From positions 124,001 through 188,000 of the forward strand of contig JADKKI010000019.1 of assembly GCA_016720595.1 (NCBI GenBank): a stretch of 64,000 bases of DNA, read 5' to 3'. The notes beneath the pieces are model-generated. The model did no database searches, was not told the origin of the DNA, and saw only the letters and a list, made by a program, of their open reading frames with translations. Shown here in pieces: positions 1-8,253 of the stretch. This DNA comes from Myxococcales bacterium. Its GTDB lineage: Bacteria > Myxococcota_A > Polyangia > Haliangiales > Haliangiaceae. The position numbers were made by a program, and so were the translations under genes. How positions within the stretch are numbered: the stretch's first letter is position 1; the number at the start of each line of letters is the position of its first letter.

Positions 1-583
1 TCGACTTGTCGCGGATCATCGAGGTCAGGCCGGGGAGGCGCCAGTTGGTGGTGCCCCACATGTGACCTTCGCGCTCGCGCGGCTGCTCGTAGAGCGAGGC
101 GAGCCCTTCGTTGAACCACGACGGCGCGTCGGGGAAGTTGGCCTCGATGTACGGATGCACCAGCTCGTGCGAGAGCGTGCCGGCGCCGGGGCCGATGTTC
201 ATGATCAGCGCGTTGTCGTCTGACGAGTAGTAGCCGTACGGCGTGGTGGGCTCGTCGTCGAAGAACTTCTTCGCGCCGGCCTTGTACGTGTTGATGTTCC
301 GGAACAGCCAGATCACGAGGATCTTCTCGGGCTGCTTGTCGAAGTAGTCCTTCTCGATCAGCTTCACGACCCAGTCGACGAAGTTGACGCGCGACTGCAC
401 CTTCCGGGGGGACTCGTCACCGACGATCACGAACGAGCCCTCCACCACCACCGTGAAGCCTTTGCCCTCGAGCTGCTTCCGGAGCTCGCCGGCGCGGGTG
501 TCGAGCTCCTCGCGGGTGGGAGCGGCGGACGCGGTGGCGGACGCGGCGAGCAGGCACGCGGTGACGAGCAGGGCTGTCCTCAT
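1..583 (-). CDS. Exported zinc metalloprotease-like protein (peptidase MA-like), C-terminus cut by window edge
   Basis: This gene starts at the ATG at 583 and runs off the left edge, so only the first 194 residues are visible. A Sec signal peptide ends near residue 21 (ASA/AP). At residues 139-143 there is an HELVH zinc-binding motif, followed by WFNEGLASLYE, whose Glu is the expected third zinc ligand of gluzincin-type peptidases. These motifs match the peptidase MA-like group often found in myxobacteria and planctomycetes. It is probably a periplasmic or secreted zinc peptidase; substrate unknown. The upstream neighbour is divergent (CPBP-like gene at 711). The motifs are seen directly; the family assignment is inference from them. 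Confidence 0.75.
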   Translation of the reverse strand, partial: MRTALLVTACLLAASATASAAPTREELDTRAGELRKQLEGKGFTVVVEGSFVIVGDESPRKVQSRVNFVDWVVKLIEKDYFDKQPEKILVIWLFRNINTYKAGAKKFFDDEPTTPYGYYSSDDNALIMNIGPGAGTLSHELVHPYIEANFPDAPSWFNEGLASLYEQPREREGHMWGTTNWRLPGLTSMIRDKS

Positions 584-710
584 ATCCAGGTCGACAGGCG
601 AAGACACCAGAAGTTGCACGCAAGTTCCCGAAACTTCGACCCAAGGTGCGTGGCCGAGGAGGTGTCACACTCCTGGGTAACCCCGACCGGGCTGCTATCG
701 TAGCTATCTC
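584..710. other. Divergent intergenic region
   Basis: This 127-base spacer between two divergent genes holds no reading frame of interest. The rightward -10-like box lies at 696-701; no clear box was found for the leftward gene. Confidence 0.5.
696..701 (+). promoter_or_regulatory. -10-like box TATCGT
   Basis: TATCGT lies 9 bases before the GTG at 711, fitting the TAnnnT-N5-9-start arrangement seen before many genes here. Confidence 0.45.
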
Positions 711-1337
711 GTGTCCACGCCCGCCGTGCGCCGCGGCATGGTGCCGATCGAGATCGCGCTCGTCCTCGTGATCGCGGTCGTGCCGTGGCCGGAGGGTGTG
801 CAGCTCGGGATCCCGCTCGTGGTGGTGGCCTCGATCTGCCGCTGGGCGCGCGGGCGCAGCTGGGCCGAGGTCTGGGGCGGAGGGCGCGACAGGGCGTTGA
901 TCGGCGCTGCGGCCGGTGTCGTCGCGCTCGTGATCGCGCTGCTCCTCGGCACGCCGGCGATCGAGGCGCTCGGCACGCGCGCGATCGAGTGGTCGCGGTT
1001 TCCGATCGTGCGCGGCAGCTACGTGCAGATGGCGGTCATCCTCGTCCTCGTGGCGGTCGGTGCGGCCGCGGCGGAGATGGCGTTTCGCGGCTGGCTGGTG
1101 GAGCGCGTGCTCGAGCTGTCGCCGGGGCCGCCGTTCCTCCCCGTGCTGTGCGGAGCGCTCGCCGAGGCGATCGTGATGCCCGGTGACTTCGCGGCGCGAT
1201 GTGGTGCGGGGCTGTTTGGCGCGGGCCTCGGCTGGATCTACGTCGCGTCGGGGCGCAGCGTGCTCGCTCCCACGCTCGCGCGCCTCGCGTTCACGGGCGG
1301 CGCGGTGATCCTCGAAGCGCTGCGGGTGATCGGCTAG
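711..1337 (+). CDS. CPBP-like intramembrane protein
   Basis: A 208-residue polytopic membrane protein starting at GTG. It has hydrophobic segments at about 10-40, 60-85, 100-125 and 150-190. Around residues 120-128 it carries AEMAFRGWL, which resembles the EExxxR motif 1 of the CPBP/Abi family of intramembrane glutamic proteases (Rce1-like). The first of the two glutamates is Ala here and the second is kept, and motif 2 is not obvious, so activity is uncertain. It lies 10 bases before the metzincin at 1348, but that gene has its own box, so co-transcription is not certain. Confidence 0.6.
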   Translation: MSTPAVRRGMVPIEIALVLVIAVVPWPEGVQLGIPLVVVASICRWARGRSWAEVWGGGRDRALIGAAAGVVALVIALLLGTPAIEALGTRAIEWSRFPIVRGSYVQMAVILVLVAVGAAAAEMAFRGWLVERVLELSPGPPFLPVLCGALAEAIVMPGDFAARCGAGLFGAGLGWIYVASGRSVLAPTLARLAFTGGAVILEALRVIG

Positions 1338-1340
1338 ACT
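1335..1340 (+). promoter_or_regulatory. -10 box TAGACT
   Basis: TAGACT overlaps the previous stop codon and ends 7 bases before the GTG at 1348, as expected for a leaderless transcript. Confidence 0.55.
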
Positions 1341-1347
1341 TTTCGCG

Positions 1348-2013
1348 GTGAGAGCCGTCATCGTCGCTGTCGCGCTGTGCGCCTCCACGGGCAGCGCGCG
1401 CGCAGATGACGCCGCCGACATCGTGGCGATCACGCAGGCCGTGCCGCACTGCGAGGCGAAGCGCGCGCACTGCTTCGGCCTCCGCTTCCACGTCGCGCGC
1501 ACCGAGACCGGGGCGATGGTCGTCGAGCCGGCGTGGATCGCCGCGCAGCTCGCGATGGCGAATCGTCAGTTCGAGCCTCTCGACACCAGCTTCCAGGTCG
1601 CGGAGGTCTCGTTCCTCCCGGTCGACGCGGCCCGGATCGACGATCGAGCGGAGCGGACGTCGCTCGCCACGCGGATGAAGGGCACCGTGATCGACGTGTT
1701 CTTCACCGGGTACCTCGTCGATGTCGACAAGCCCGAGACGTTCGCCTACGGGGTGACCTGGCACGTCGGTGAGGACGGCCGCCTGATCATCATCTCGGGT
1801 ATGGGGCGCGATCGCACGCTCGCGCACGAGCTCGGCCACTTCTTCGGGCTCCCGCACTCGAAGTACGCGGTCTCGATCATGAACAAGGCACCGCGCGACG
1901 ATCCGCCGCCGGAGCAGCGCCGGTTCGCCGATCCGGAGATCGCGAAGATGAAACCCGTGCTCGCGCGTCTCGTGAAGAGCAAGGTGATCACGGAGCTCAC
2001 GCCGCTCCCCTGA
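1348..2013 (+). CDS. Exported metzincin-type zinc metalloprotease
   Basis: A 221-residue protein with a signal peptide (cleavage near ARA/DD, residue 19). The zinc site HELGHFFGLPH spans about residues 158-168 and is the full HExxHxxGxxH metzincin signature. It is followed by SIMN, a plausible Met-turn. The protein is short for a secreted metzincin and no propeptide cysteine switch is evident. It probably acts in the periplasm or outside the cell; substrate unknown. Together with the HELVH protein at the window start and the CPBP-like gene it forms a small group of protease-like genes. The start was chosen at GTG 1348 because of the TAGACT box 7 bases upstream and the signal peptide that follows. 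Confidence 0.8.
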   Translation: MRAVIVAVALCASTGSARADDAADIVAITQAVPHCEAKRAHCFGLRFHVARTETGAMVVEPAWIAAQLAMANRQFEPLDTSFQVAEVSFLPVDAARIDDRAERTSLATRMKGTVIDVFFTGYLVDVDKPETFAYGVTWHVGEDGRLIIISGMGRDRTLAHELGHFFGLPHSKYAVSIMNKAPRDDPPPEQRRFADPEIAKMKPVLARLVKSKVITELTPLP

Positions 2014-2135
2014 GCCCAGCGCTTGCGACAACCTGCCACGGGGGGTGTGCAGAGCTTGCGCATCTCACTCCAGTCGAACGGTGAAATTCAGCTGGTAGCG
2101 GCGAAGGAAACCCTGGGGTGTGGCAACACACCACC

Positions 2136-2498
2136 ATGAAGCCTCGCTTCGCATGCCTCGCCCTCGCCGTGGGCCTCACCGCCTGCGGCACCACCCCGGA
2201 TGAACGACCGGTGACGATCGAGGTCGTCGCGCTGTCGATCCTGGCGCCCACCTGCGGGCAGGTGCAGTGCCACTCCACGTCCACGCACCTCGAGGGCTAC
2301 GCGTTCGACACGCTCGCGGCGTCCAAGGTGGCGCTGGGGCGGCTGGTCAACAAATCCAATCTAAAGCGCAGCAAGCTCCTCACCGTGATCGGCCCGGATG
2401 CAGAGGAGCTGATGCCACCCGATGCACCGCTCGCCGAAGAAGACATCGCTCTCATCCAGGCCTGGGTCGATGCCGGCGCGCCGGGCTCTAAGTCATGA
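2136..2498 (+). CDS. Cytochrome c-like lipoprotein with CX4CH motif
   Basis: A 120-residue lipoprotein: a signal peptide ends at a lipobox (VGLTAC, Cys 17). Residues 40-46 read CGQVQCH, a CX4CH variant of the haem c motif common in myxobacterial surface proteins. LMPPDAPL near residue 89 could supply an axial Met. The C-terminus (IALIQAWVDAGAP) matches planctomycete/myxobacterial cytochrome-like domains. An in-frame GTG exists at 2118, but ATG 2136 starts right at the signal peptide and is preferred. The stop overlaps the start of the porin-like gene at 2495 (ATGA), so the two are surely co-transcribed and probably form a redox or surface complex. Haem attachment to CX4CH is inferred, not proven. 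Confidence 0.65.
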   Translation: MKPRFACLALAVGLTACGTTPDERPVTIEVVALSILAPTCGQVQCHSTSTHLEGYAFDTLAASKVALGRLVNKSNLKRSKLLTVIGPDAEELMPPDAPLAEEDIALIQAWVDAGAPGSKS

Positions 2499-3616
2499 CC
2501 ACCCGCATCCTCGTCAAGCTCCTCCTCGGGCTGTCCCTCGTCCTCTCGCTCACGCATCGCGCCGATGCGTATCCCCAGTACCAGCTGTCGCGTGACACCA
2601 CGTGCACCGGTTGCCACCTCTCGCCCGATGGCGGCGGCATCCTCAACGAGAACGGCGTCGGCGTCGCCGAGCAGACCTCCTGGAAGGGTGGCGACGGCAA
2701 CTTCCTCCATGGGATGTCGCGGCCGTCGTGGCTCGAGCTCGGGGGCGATTTCCGATCCGCGGCCGGCTTCGTCGATCCGGGCGTCGCGAGCGTGGCCGCG
2801 TACCCGATGCAGGCCGAGGTCTCGGCGAGCGCGGGAGCGCACGGCTTCACGCTGAACGTCGTCGGTGGTCTGCGTCGTCCCGACGAGGGTGGCAGCGCGA
2901 TCCACGTGCTGTGGTCCCGCGAGCACTACTTGATGTGGCAGCAGAAGCCGGGCGAGGGGAGCGGTCTGTACATCCGCGCTGGCCGGATGATGCCCACGTT
3001 CGGGCTCCGGCTCGCGGAGCACATCGTGTACACGCAGAAGTTCGGTGGGCGCCCACTGTATGGTGAGGCCTACGCCCTCGCGGCCTCGTATGTGACCCCG
3101 TCGTTCGAGGTGCACGCGAGCGGCTTCGTCCACGATCCGATCGCGACGTCGGTCGAGCACGGGGACGGCGGAGCGATCTATGTGGAGAAGCGGCTCGGCG
3201 AGCACGCGGCGATCGGTGCGGAGGGCAAGTACTCGAGCAGCGACGATCTCCATCGCACGTTCGGTGGGATCACCGCGAAGCTGTACCTCCCTTCTGCCGA
3301 TCTGCAGATCCAGGGCGAGGCCGAGGTGATCCGCCAGAAGATCGTCGTCGGTGCTGGTGACAAGGCGACCCAGATCGCGGCGTACGTGCTCGCGAGCCAC
3401 CCGCTCGGGAAGGGGCTGATGCTCGATGGCGGGCTTGGCCACTTCACGCAGGACACGCGGGTCAAGGGGCTCACGCGTGACTGCGTGGATCTCAACCTGC
3501 ACTGGTTCCAGACCTCGCACCTCGAGTGGTTGGTCACGGCGCGGCTCGAGCTCCTCGATCTCGGCTCGGGCACCAACGGCGGCTACGCACTCGCGCAGAT
3601 CCACTACCGCCTCTGA
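2495..3616 (+). CDS. Outer-membrane beta-barrel protein with one N-terminal haem c motif
   Basis: A 373-residue protein with a signal peptide ending near residue 26 (ADA/YP). A single CTGCH haem c motif sits at residues 37-41 and is followed by about 310 residues of alternating amphipathic strands rich in Gly and aromatic residues, ending in HYRL, as expected of an outer-membrane barrel. The layout suggests a porin carrying one haem at its periplasmic end. It overlaps the upstream CX4CH lipoprotein by four bases. A role in electron transfer across the outer membrane is possible but unproven; a structural or transport porin is the alternative. The barrel assignment is from sequence character only. 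Confidence 0.6.
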   Translation: MTTRILVKLLLGLSLVLSLTHRADAYPQYQLSRDTTCTGCHLSPDGGGILNENGVGVAEQTSWKGGDGNFLHGMSRPSWLELGGDFRSAAGFVDPGVASVAAYPMQAEVSASAGAHGFTLNVVGGLRRPDEGGSAIHVLWSREHYLMWQQKPGEGSGLYIRAGRMMPTFGLRLAEHIVYTQKFGGRPLYGEAYALAASYVTPSFEVHASGFVHDPIATSVEHGDGGAIYVEKRLGEHAAIGAEGKYSSSDDLHRTFGGITAKLYLPSADLQIQGEAEVIRQKIVVGAGDKATQIAAYVLASHPLGKGLMLDGGLGHFTQDTRVKGLTRDCVDLNLHWFQTSHLEWLVTARLELLDLGSGTNGGYALAQIHYRL

Positions 3617-3621
3617 GCTGG

Positions 3622-4596
3622 TCAGAGCTCGTGTGTCATCACGCGGCGTAGCGTGATGGCGTCGAGGTTCGATCCCGACAGGATCACCCCGACCGTCTTG
3701 CCCGCGAGCTGTTCGCGGAGCACGCCGAGCCCCGCGAGCCCAGCGGCGCCCGCACCCTCGGCGAGGTTGTGCGTGGCGCGCAGGAGCAAGCGGATCGCCT
3801 CGGCGAGCTGCGCCTCGGTCACGGTGACGAACCCGGCGAGGCCCTCCGCGAGTGCGGGCCAGGTCAGGTCATAGGTCCCGCGCGTGGCGAGGCCGTCGGC
3901 GAACGTGTTCGCGTGGTCGATCGAGAGCCGCGTCTTCGCGTGCCAGGAATCGTGGATCGCCGATGCACCGGCGGCCTGCACGCCGTACACGGCGACCTCG
4001 GGGCGGAGCTGGCGGGTCGCGACGAGCGCACCCACGGCCTGCGAGCCGCCGCCGATCGCCACCACGATCGCATCGAGCTGGTCGGCTTGCTCGCAGAGCT
4101 CCGCGGACAGCGTGGCCGCGCCCGCGATCACGTGGGCATCGTTGGTCGAGTGCGCCATCACGAGGCCGCGCTCGCGGACCAGGCGCTGCGCCACCTCGAC
4201 GGCCTCGTCGTAGTCGCGGCCCGCCTCGACCAGCTCGGCCCCGTGCCCGCGGATCGCCGCGTTCTTCTCGGGGTTGTTGCCGAGCGGTACGCAGATCACC
4301 ACGGGGACGCCGAGCGCGGCGCCTGCCCACGCGAGGCCCGCGCCGTGATTCCCGCGCGTGGCCGCCACCACGCCCCGTGCGCGCTGCTCGGCGGGGAGGG
4401 CGGTCATGAAGGACAGGGTGTTGCGCGCCTTGAAGGCGTTGGTCGGCAGGTGGTTCTCGTGCTTCACCAGCACGCGGACGCCGAGCTCCTCGTCGAGCAC
4501 CGGGTAGCGGCGCAGGGGGGTGGGCGAGAGGTAGGGCGCGATCCGGGCGCGCGCTGCGACCACGTCGTCCCACGTGATGGGCCAGGTGGTCGGCAC
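3622..4596 (-). CDS. Threonine/serine dehydratase (PLP-dependent)
   Basis: A 324-residue fold-type II PLP enzyme of the threonine dehydratase family, which deaminates threonine or serine to 2-oxobutyrate or pyruvate. The Schiff-base lysine lies in TNAFKARNTL, close to residue 55. RGNHGAGLAWAGAALGVP is the usual substrate loop and GGGSQAVG the phosphate-binding glycine loop. There is no C-terminal ACT domain, so it is of the short, catabolic or housekeeping type without isoleucine control. GTG 4596 was chosen over ATG 4623 because TAGACT (4604-4609) ends exactly 7 bases before it. The neighbouring gene at 4642 is divergent. Confidence 0.85.
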   Translation of the reverse strand: MPTTWPITWDDVVAARARIAPYLSPTPLRRYPVLDEELGVRVLVKHENHLPTNAFKARNTLSFMTALPAEQRARGVVAATRGNHGAGLAWAGAALGVPVVICVPLGNNPEKNAAIRGHGAELVEAGRDYDEAVEVAQRLVRERGLVMAHSTNDAHVIAGAATLSAELCEQADQLDAIVVAIGGGSQAVGALVATRQLRPEVAVYGVQAAGASAIHDSWHAKTRLSIDHANTFADGLATRGTYDLTWPALAEGLAGFVTVTEAQLAEAIRLLLRATHNLAEGAGAAGLAGLGVLREQLAGKTVGVILSGSNLDAITLRRVMTHEL

Positions 4597-4603
4597 GGCG
4601 CCG

Positions 4604-4609
4604 AGTCTA
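4604..4609 (-). promoter_or_regulatory. -10 box TAGACT
   Basis: Reading leftward, TAGACT then 7 bases then GTG 4596. It is the same arrangement as before the gene at 1348 and decides the dehydratase start. Confidence 0.55.
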
Positions 4610-4641
4610 CCCCCGCGCGTCATGCGTGGCACAATGCGCAC

Positions 4642-5430
4642 GTGGAAGTGTTCTTCCTGATGATGGGCCTCTGGCTCGTCGTTGCCGTCGCGCTCGGCAT
4701 GCGCCAGCCGAAAGGCTTCGGCGGGGCGGCCCTGCGGGCGCGGCTCGATGCGGTGTACGGCGAGCCCCACGAGCTGGTGCGGGTGACGCCGGCCGCGTTT
4801 CCCGAGGCCGATGTCGAGTTCTACGATCGCGTGAAGCGCGAGCTCGAGACGCGGAAGTACCGGTGGATCGGGGACGTCGAGGATCTCACGCTGTCTCGGA
4901 TCTATCCGCAGAACCGTACGTTCCTGCGGCTGTTCGTCGATGCGGGCGGGATGATCCGCGTCAGCGCGTATCACCTGCATCCCCGTGGCGTCGTCGTCTC
5001 GCTGCTGCAGCTCGTGCAGCTGTTCCCGCGGCACCTTCGCGTGGTCGAGCTGGTGAGCGAGGTGCAGGGCACGTTCCTCGTGACCAGCAACACGCACGGC
5101 GTGGATCGCCTCGAGCCGCCTCCCGAGGCCAAGGTCGAGCGGCTCCCGCTCAATACGCCGATCGGTGAGATCGTGGCGCGTCACGAGGCGCGGATCACCC
5201 AGGCCGTGAAGACGCATCCCGAGCGTGCGCCGGTGGGGTTCGAGGCACTCGAAGACATCCTCGCGTCGATGGCGCGGGCCCACGTGGTCATGGCGCGTCA
5301 CCGGCAGAAGGTCGGCGGGCTCTCGCGCGACGAGCTGGAGCGCCTGAAGGGCCGGCCGCTCAGCACGAGCGAGGAGGCGTTCCTGCGCGAGGTGCAGGGC
5401 ACGGAGAAGCCCGAGCCAACTTCGTCGTGA
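4642..5430 (+). CDS. Unrecognised protein with N-terminal membrane anchor
   Basis: A 262-residue protein beginning at GTG 4642 with a hydrophobic stretch (FFLMMGLWLVVAVALG, residues 3-18) that is probably a single membrane anchor. The rest is soluble, charged and without known motifs. The centre (about 60-160) has alternating hydrophobic pattern and the C-terminus is helical and rich in Glu/Arg. A start at ATG 4663 is possible. It is divergent from the dehydratase and convergent with the small lipoprotein gene downstream. I do not recognise the family. Confidence 0.6.
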   Translation: MEVFFLMMGLWLVVAVALGMRQPKGFGGAALRARLDAVYGEPHELVRVTPAAFPEADVEFYDRVKRELETRKYRWIGDVEDLTLSRIYPQNRTFLRLFVDAGGMIRVSAYHLHPRGVVVSLLQLVQLFPRHLRVVELVSEVQGTFLVTSNTHGVDRLEPPPEAKVERLPLNTPIGEIVARHEARITQAVKTHPERAPVGFEALEDILASMARAHVVMARHRQKVGGLSRDELERLKGRPLSTSEEAFLREVQGTEKPEPTSS

Positions 5431-5447
5431 AGCGCGACCGCTGATCG

Positions 5448-5903
5448 CTACGGGCAGGTCGGAGCGTTGAACGTGCCGCTGACGTCGGTCGGCACGCCGC
5501 CGACCATCGCCATCGCACTCAGCGATCCGGACACGAAGCCATCGCTGCCGGAGTCGATCGTGACCGTTCCGGAGACCAGCGGCGAGGCCATGTAGCTGAG
5601 GAAGCCCGAGGGCACTGCGGTGACGTTGTTCTGATCGGGGCGCAACGTGATCGGCCCGAGCGGGATCGCGGTGACGCCCGACAGCGTGATCAGCTCCACC
5701 GAGGCGATCGTGTCACCCGTGCAGCCCTCGATGGTCGCGAAGGTGAGCGTCCACTTGTGGTACGGGGCGCCGTAGCTGACGAACCCGGGCTGCGCGCGGG
5801 CGGAGTGTGCCGCGGGGTTCACGGTCAGGGTGGCCGAGCTCAGCGGGGCCTCCGGGCTCGTCGCACATGACGCACATAGCAGCAGCCACAGGAGGTGCCT
5901 CAC
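5448..5903 (-). CDS. Small exported lipoprotein
   Basis: A 151-residue protein with an N-terminal hydrophobic leader and a Cys at a loose lipobox (LLLCASC), then a Ser/Thr/Gly-rich beta-type sequence with repeated threonines. I do not recognise a domain; it could be an Ig-like or jelly-roll surface protein. GTG 5903 was chosen because it opens directly onto the leader; a longer frame upstream has no leader sequence. It converges on the gene ending at 5430 with only 17 bases between. Confidence 0.55.
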   Translation of the reverse strand: MRHLLWLLLCASCATSPEAPLSSATLTVNPAAHSARAQPGFVSYGAPYHKWTLTFATIEGCTGDTIASVELITLSGVTAIPLGPITLRPDQNNVTAVPSGFLSYMASPLVSGTVTIDSGSDGFVSGSLSAMAMVGGVPTDVSGTFNAPTCP

Positions 5904-6033
5904 AGGCCAAGTAGGCGCGCCGGGTCTGGCGGTGTCAACGCGGGATCGGGCCTTCGCGCGGCCTTCCCATGGTCGTGGGCCTGGAAATGCCTTCTTGACC
6001 CGACCTGGTCGCACAGCGCACGCTTGAGAACTG

Positions 6034-8253
6034 GTGGGTTCGACCAACCCCGTGGGTGAGAGGCTGGGTCGCTACGAGGTCCTCGAGGTCCTCGTACCGG
6101 GCGACGTGGTCGATCTATGGCTCGCCCGGGTCCTGGAAGAGCCGGCGCGCCATGTGGTGATCGAGCGGCTGCGGGCGGTCCACGGCAAGGATCGCGACGT
6201 GCCGGAGCTGTTCACGGGCGATGCGCGCCGCGCGCTCGCGCTTCACCATCCGCAGATCGTCGCGGTCGAAGAGCTCGGCGAGGACGCCGGGGCGCCGTAC
6301 CTCGTGAGGGCCTACCTCCACGGCGAGGACCTGCGTCAGGTGCTCGCGCGCGTGGTCGAGCGGAGCGCGCAGATCCCGATCGAACACGTGATCTCGATCG
6401 GCGCCGCGATCGCAGACGCGCTCCATCACGCGCACGAGGCCAAGGGCCAGGACGGGCGGCCGCTCGAGATCGTGCATCGCGGCGTATCTCCGAGCTCGGT
6501 CGTCCTCGGGTATGACGGCACGGTCAGCGTCATGGAGGTCGCCCATGCCCGCGCGACCTTGCGTGCGGCGAAGGAGAGGCCGCAGGTGCTGCGCAGCAAG
6601 GCGCCGTACCTGTCGCCGGAGCAGTGCAGCGGCAACAAGCTCGATCGCCGCAGCGACGTGTTCTCCCTTGGCGTCGTGCTGTACGAGCTCGCCACGGCTC
6701 GTCGCCTGTTCAAGGCAAGTAGCGACTACCTGACGATGACGGCGATCACCGCCTGCAAGATTCCGCCACCGTCCGCGTTCCGCGCCGAGGTCTCGAAGCA
6801 GCTCGAGGACATCATCCTTCGTGCGCTGTCCCGCGAACCGGCGGCGCGGTATCAGACCGCGGCCGAGCTGCGCGATGCCCTTCAGGCCCTTGGGCCCCCG
6901 AGCAGCCCCGAGGCGCTCGCGAGCTATCTCCGCGGCCTGTTCGGAGAGCGCCCCATGCCGTGGACCGCACCGGGCACGAGCCCCGCGCCTGCGCCCGTGG
7001 ACTTCGACGGTAAGGGGACCGGGCTCGCACCTCCACCCGCCGAGGCGCTGCAGCCCAAGGCGATCCCGCGCTCGGTCGGGACCCGGAGCTCGCCGATCGA
7101 GATCGCGCGCGCGCAGCTCGCGGTCGCCGCCGTCACCACCTCGAGTAACCCCGTGGTGATCCCAGGTGGTGCGCCCGTGGTCGCCACACCTGGTCCGCGC
7201 AAGAAGTCCGCGACCCGCGCACCGATCCCGGCACCCACACGGCAGCGCCCCAAGACGATCCAGATCCCGACCACGAAGGTCGAGGCCGTGCTCGCGTCGC
7301 CGCGGACCGATCTCGCGCCGAACATCGAGGTCGCGCCGCGGATCGAGGCCGCGCCGCGGATCGAGGTCGCGCCGCGGATCGAGGTCGCGCCGAGCGTCGA
7401 AGCCGCGCCGCGGATCGAGGTCGCACCCGTCAGCAAGGTCGCGGTCGCGCACCAGCAGCTCGTCACCCCGGAGCTGACGTCGCCTCCTCCGCCACCGCCC
7501 GTGTTCACGGGCGAGGTCAAGGTCTCGACGCCGGTGCCTCTCGAGAGCGGAGCCGATGGCAGCGGCCCCGCCTTCGTCGTTGCGATCGAGCCGATCGCCG
7601 CCGAGGTCGAGAGCGCTCGTCCCAGGCGCCCGCACGACACCGAGCCGGTCCGGCCGCTCCCTCCGCCGCGCAGGTTCGAGAGCGACGACGCGTGGGAGCC
7701 ATCGCCCGCGAGGAGCCGCACCATCCCGATCGCGATCGGTGGCGTGGTCGCACTCGCCTTGGTGCTGGTGCTGGTGCTCGCGATCGGCCTCTCGGGCGGC
7801 GGCAGCGACGCGGTCTCCGAGCCGCCCGCGCCAACGGCACATCCGGCGCCGCCGATCGCGTCGCCAGCTCCGGTCGAGTCGCCCCCGGTCGCGTCACCTC
7901 CGGTCGAGCCCGGGCCACCGCCGGGCGCGAATCCCGAGGAGCCGACGCCACCGGCACCCGCGATTGCCAGCCCCACGATCACGAAGCCGGCGGCCACCAA
8001 GCCGGTGGTCACCAAGCCGGTGGTCATCAAGCCGGTGGTCACCAAGCCCGCGAACATCGCGCGTCCGGTGACCAAGCCGGTGAAGCCGCCGCAGAACGTC
8101 GCGACCCGGCCGGTGGCAACGCCGGCGCCGCAGAAGCCGGTCGCGAGGCCGGCGCCTTCAAAGCCCGTGCAGAAGCCCATCAAGCCAGCGGTCAAGACGC
8201 CCCCTCCGAAGCGGGGCTCGTGGGATCCTGACTCCCTGTTCCCCAAGAAATGA
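6034..8253 (+). CDS. Membrane-anchored pseudokinase of the bacterial Ser/Thr kinase fold
   Basis: A 739-residue protein with a kinase-fold domain (about 10-290), a long Pro/Ala-rich linker, one membrane helix (about 565-588) and a Pro/Lys-rich outer tail. The fold is clear (APYLSPEQ and DRRSDVFSLGVVLYEL are intact) but every catalytic motif is lost. The glycine loop reads VPGDVVD, the ATP-binding Lys is Glu 44 (VVIERL), HRD is HRG (148-150), the catalytic Asn is Ser (VSPSSVV) and DFG is MEV (167-169). It should therefore not phosphorylate but act as a binding or scaffold protein. The linker has repeats of IEVAPR (7318-7430) and the tail has TKPVV repeats (7978-8060). It starts at GTG; GTG 6052 is an alternative. 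It overlaps the next gene by four bases. Confidence 0.85.
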   Translation: MGSTNPVGERLGRYEVLEVLVPGDVVDLWLARVLEEPARHVVIERLRAVHGKDRDVPELFTGDARRALALHHPQIVAVEELGEDAGAPYLVRAYLHGEDLRQVLARVVERSAQIPIEHVISIGAAIADALHHAHEAKGQDGRPLEIVHRGVSPSSVVLGYDGTVSVMEVAHARATLRAAKERPQVLRSKAPYLSPEQCSGNKLDRRSDVFSLGVVLYELATARRLFKASSDYLTMTAITACKIPPPSAFRAEVSKQLEDIILRALSREPAARYQTAAELRDALQALGPPSSPEALASYLRGLFGERPMPWTAPGTSPAPAPVDFDGKGTGLAPPPAEALQPKAIPRSVGTRSSPIEIARAQLAVAAVTTSSNPVVIPGGAPVVATPGPRKKSATRAPIPAPTRQRPKTIQIPTTKVEAVLASPRTDLAPNIEVAPRIEAAPRIEVAPRIEVAPSVEAAPRIEVAPVSKVAVAHQQLVTPELTSPPPPPPVFTGEVKVSTPVPLESGADGSGPAFVVAIEPIAAEVESARPRRPHDTEPVRPLPPPRRFESDDAWEPSPARSRTIPIAIGGVVALALVLVLVLAIGLSGGGSDAVSEPPAPTAHPAPPIASPAPVESPPVASPPVEPGPPPGANPEEPTPPAPAIASPTITKPAATKPVVTKPVVIKPVVTKPANIARPVTKPVKPPQNVATRPVATPAPQKPVARPAPSKPVQKPIKPAVKTPPPKRGSWDPDSLFPKK
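7318..7434 (+). repeat. In-frame IEVAPR repeats in the pseudokinase linker
   Basis: About six near-identical 18-21 base units (core gag gtc gcg ccg cgg atc) encode IEVAPR/IEAAPR copies. They are a coding microrepeat that can change length by slippage. Confidence 0.8.

Noticed and set aside
417..1502. Long open frames opposite real genes, such as 417-1502 minus, 9641-10798 minus, 10795-12363 minus and 59255-60226 minus
   Set aside because: Their products are Arg/Ala/His-rich with no recognisable motif, and each lies opposite a gene with clear domains. High GC opens such shadow frames.
3769..5430. A 553-residue frame on the plus strand covering the dehydratase
   Set aside because: Only its last 262 residues (from GTG 4642) look real; the rest is the antisense of the dehydratase.
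7318..8060. Tandem repeats that could be a CRISPR-like array
   Set aside because: Units are 18-21 bases with no spacers and are in frame in the pseudokinase gene; they are coding repeats.
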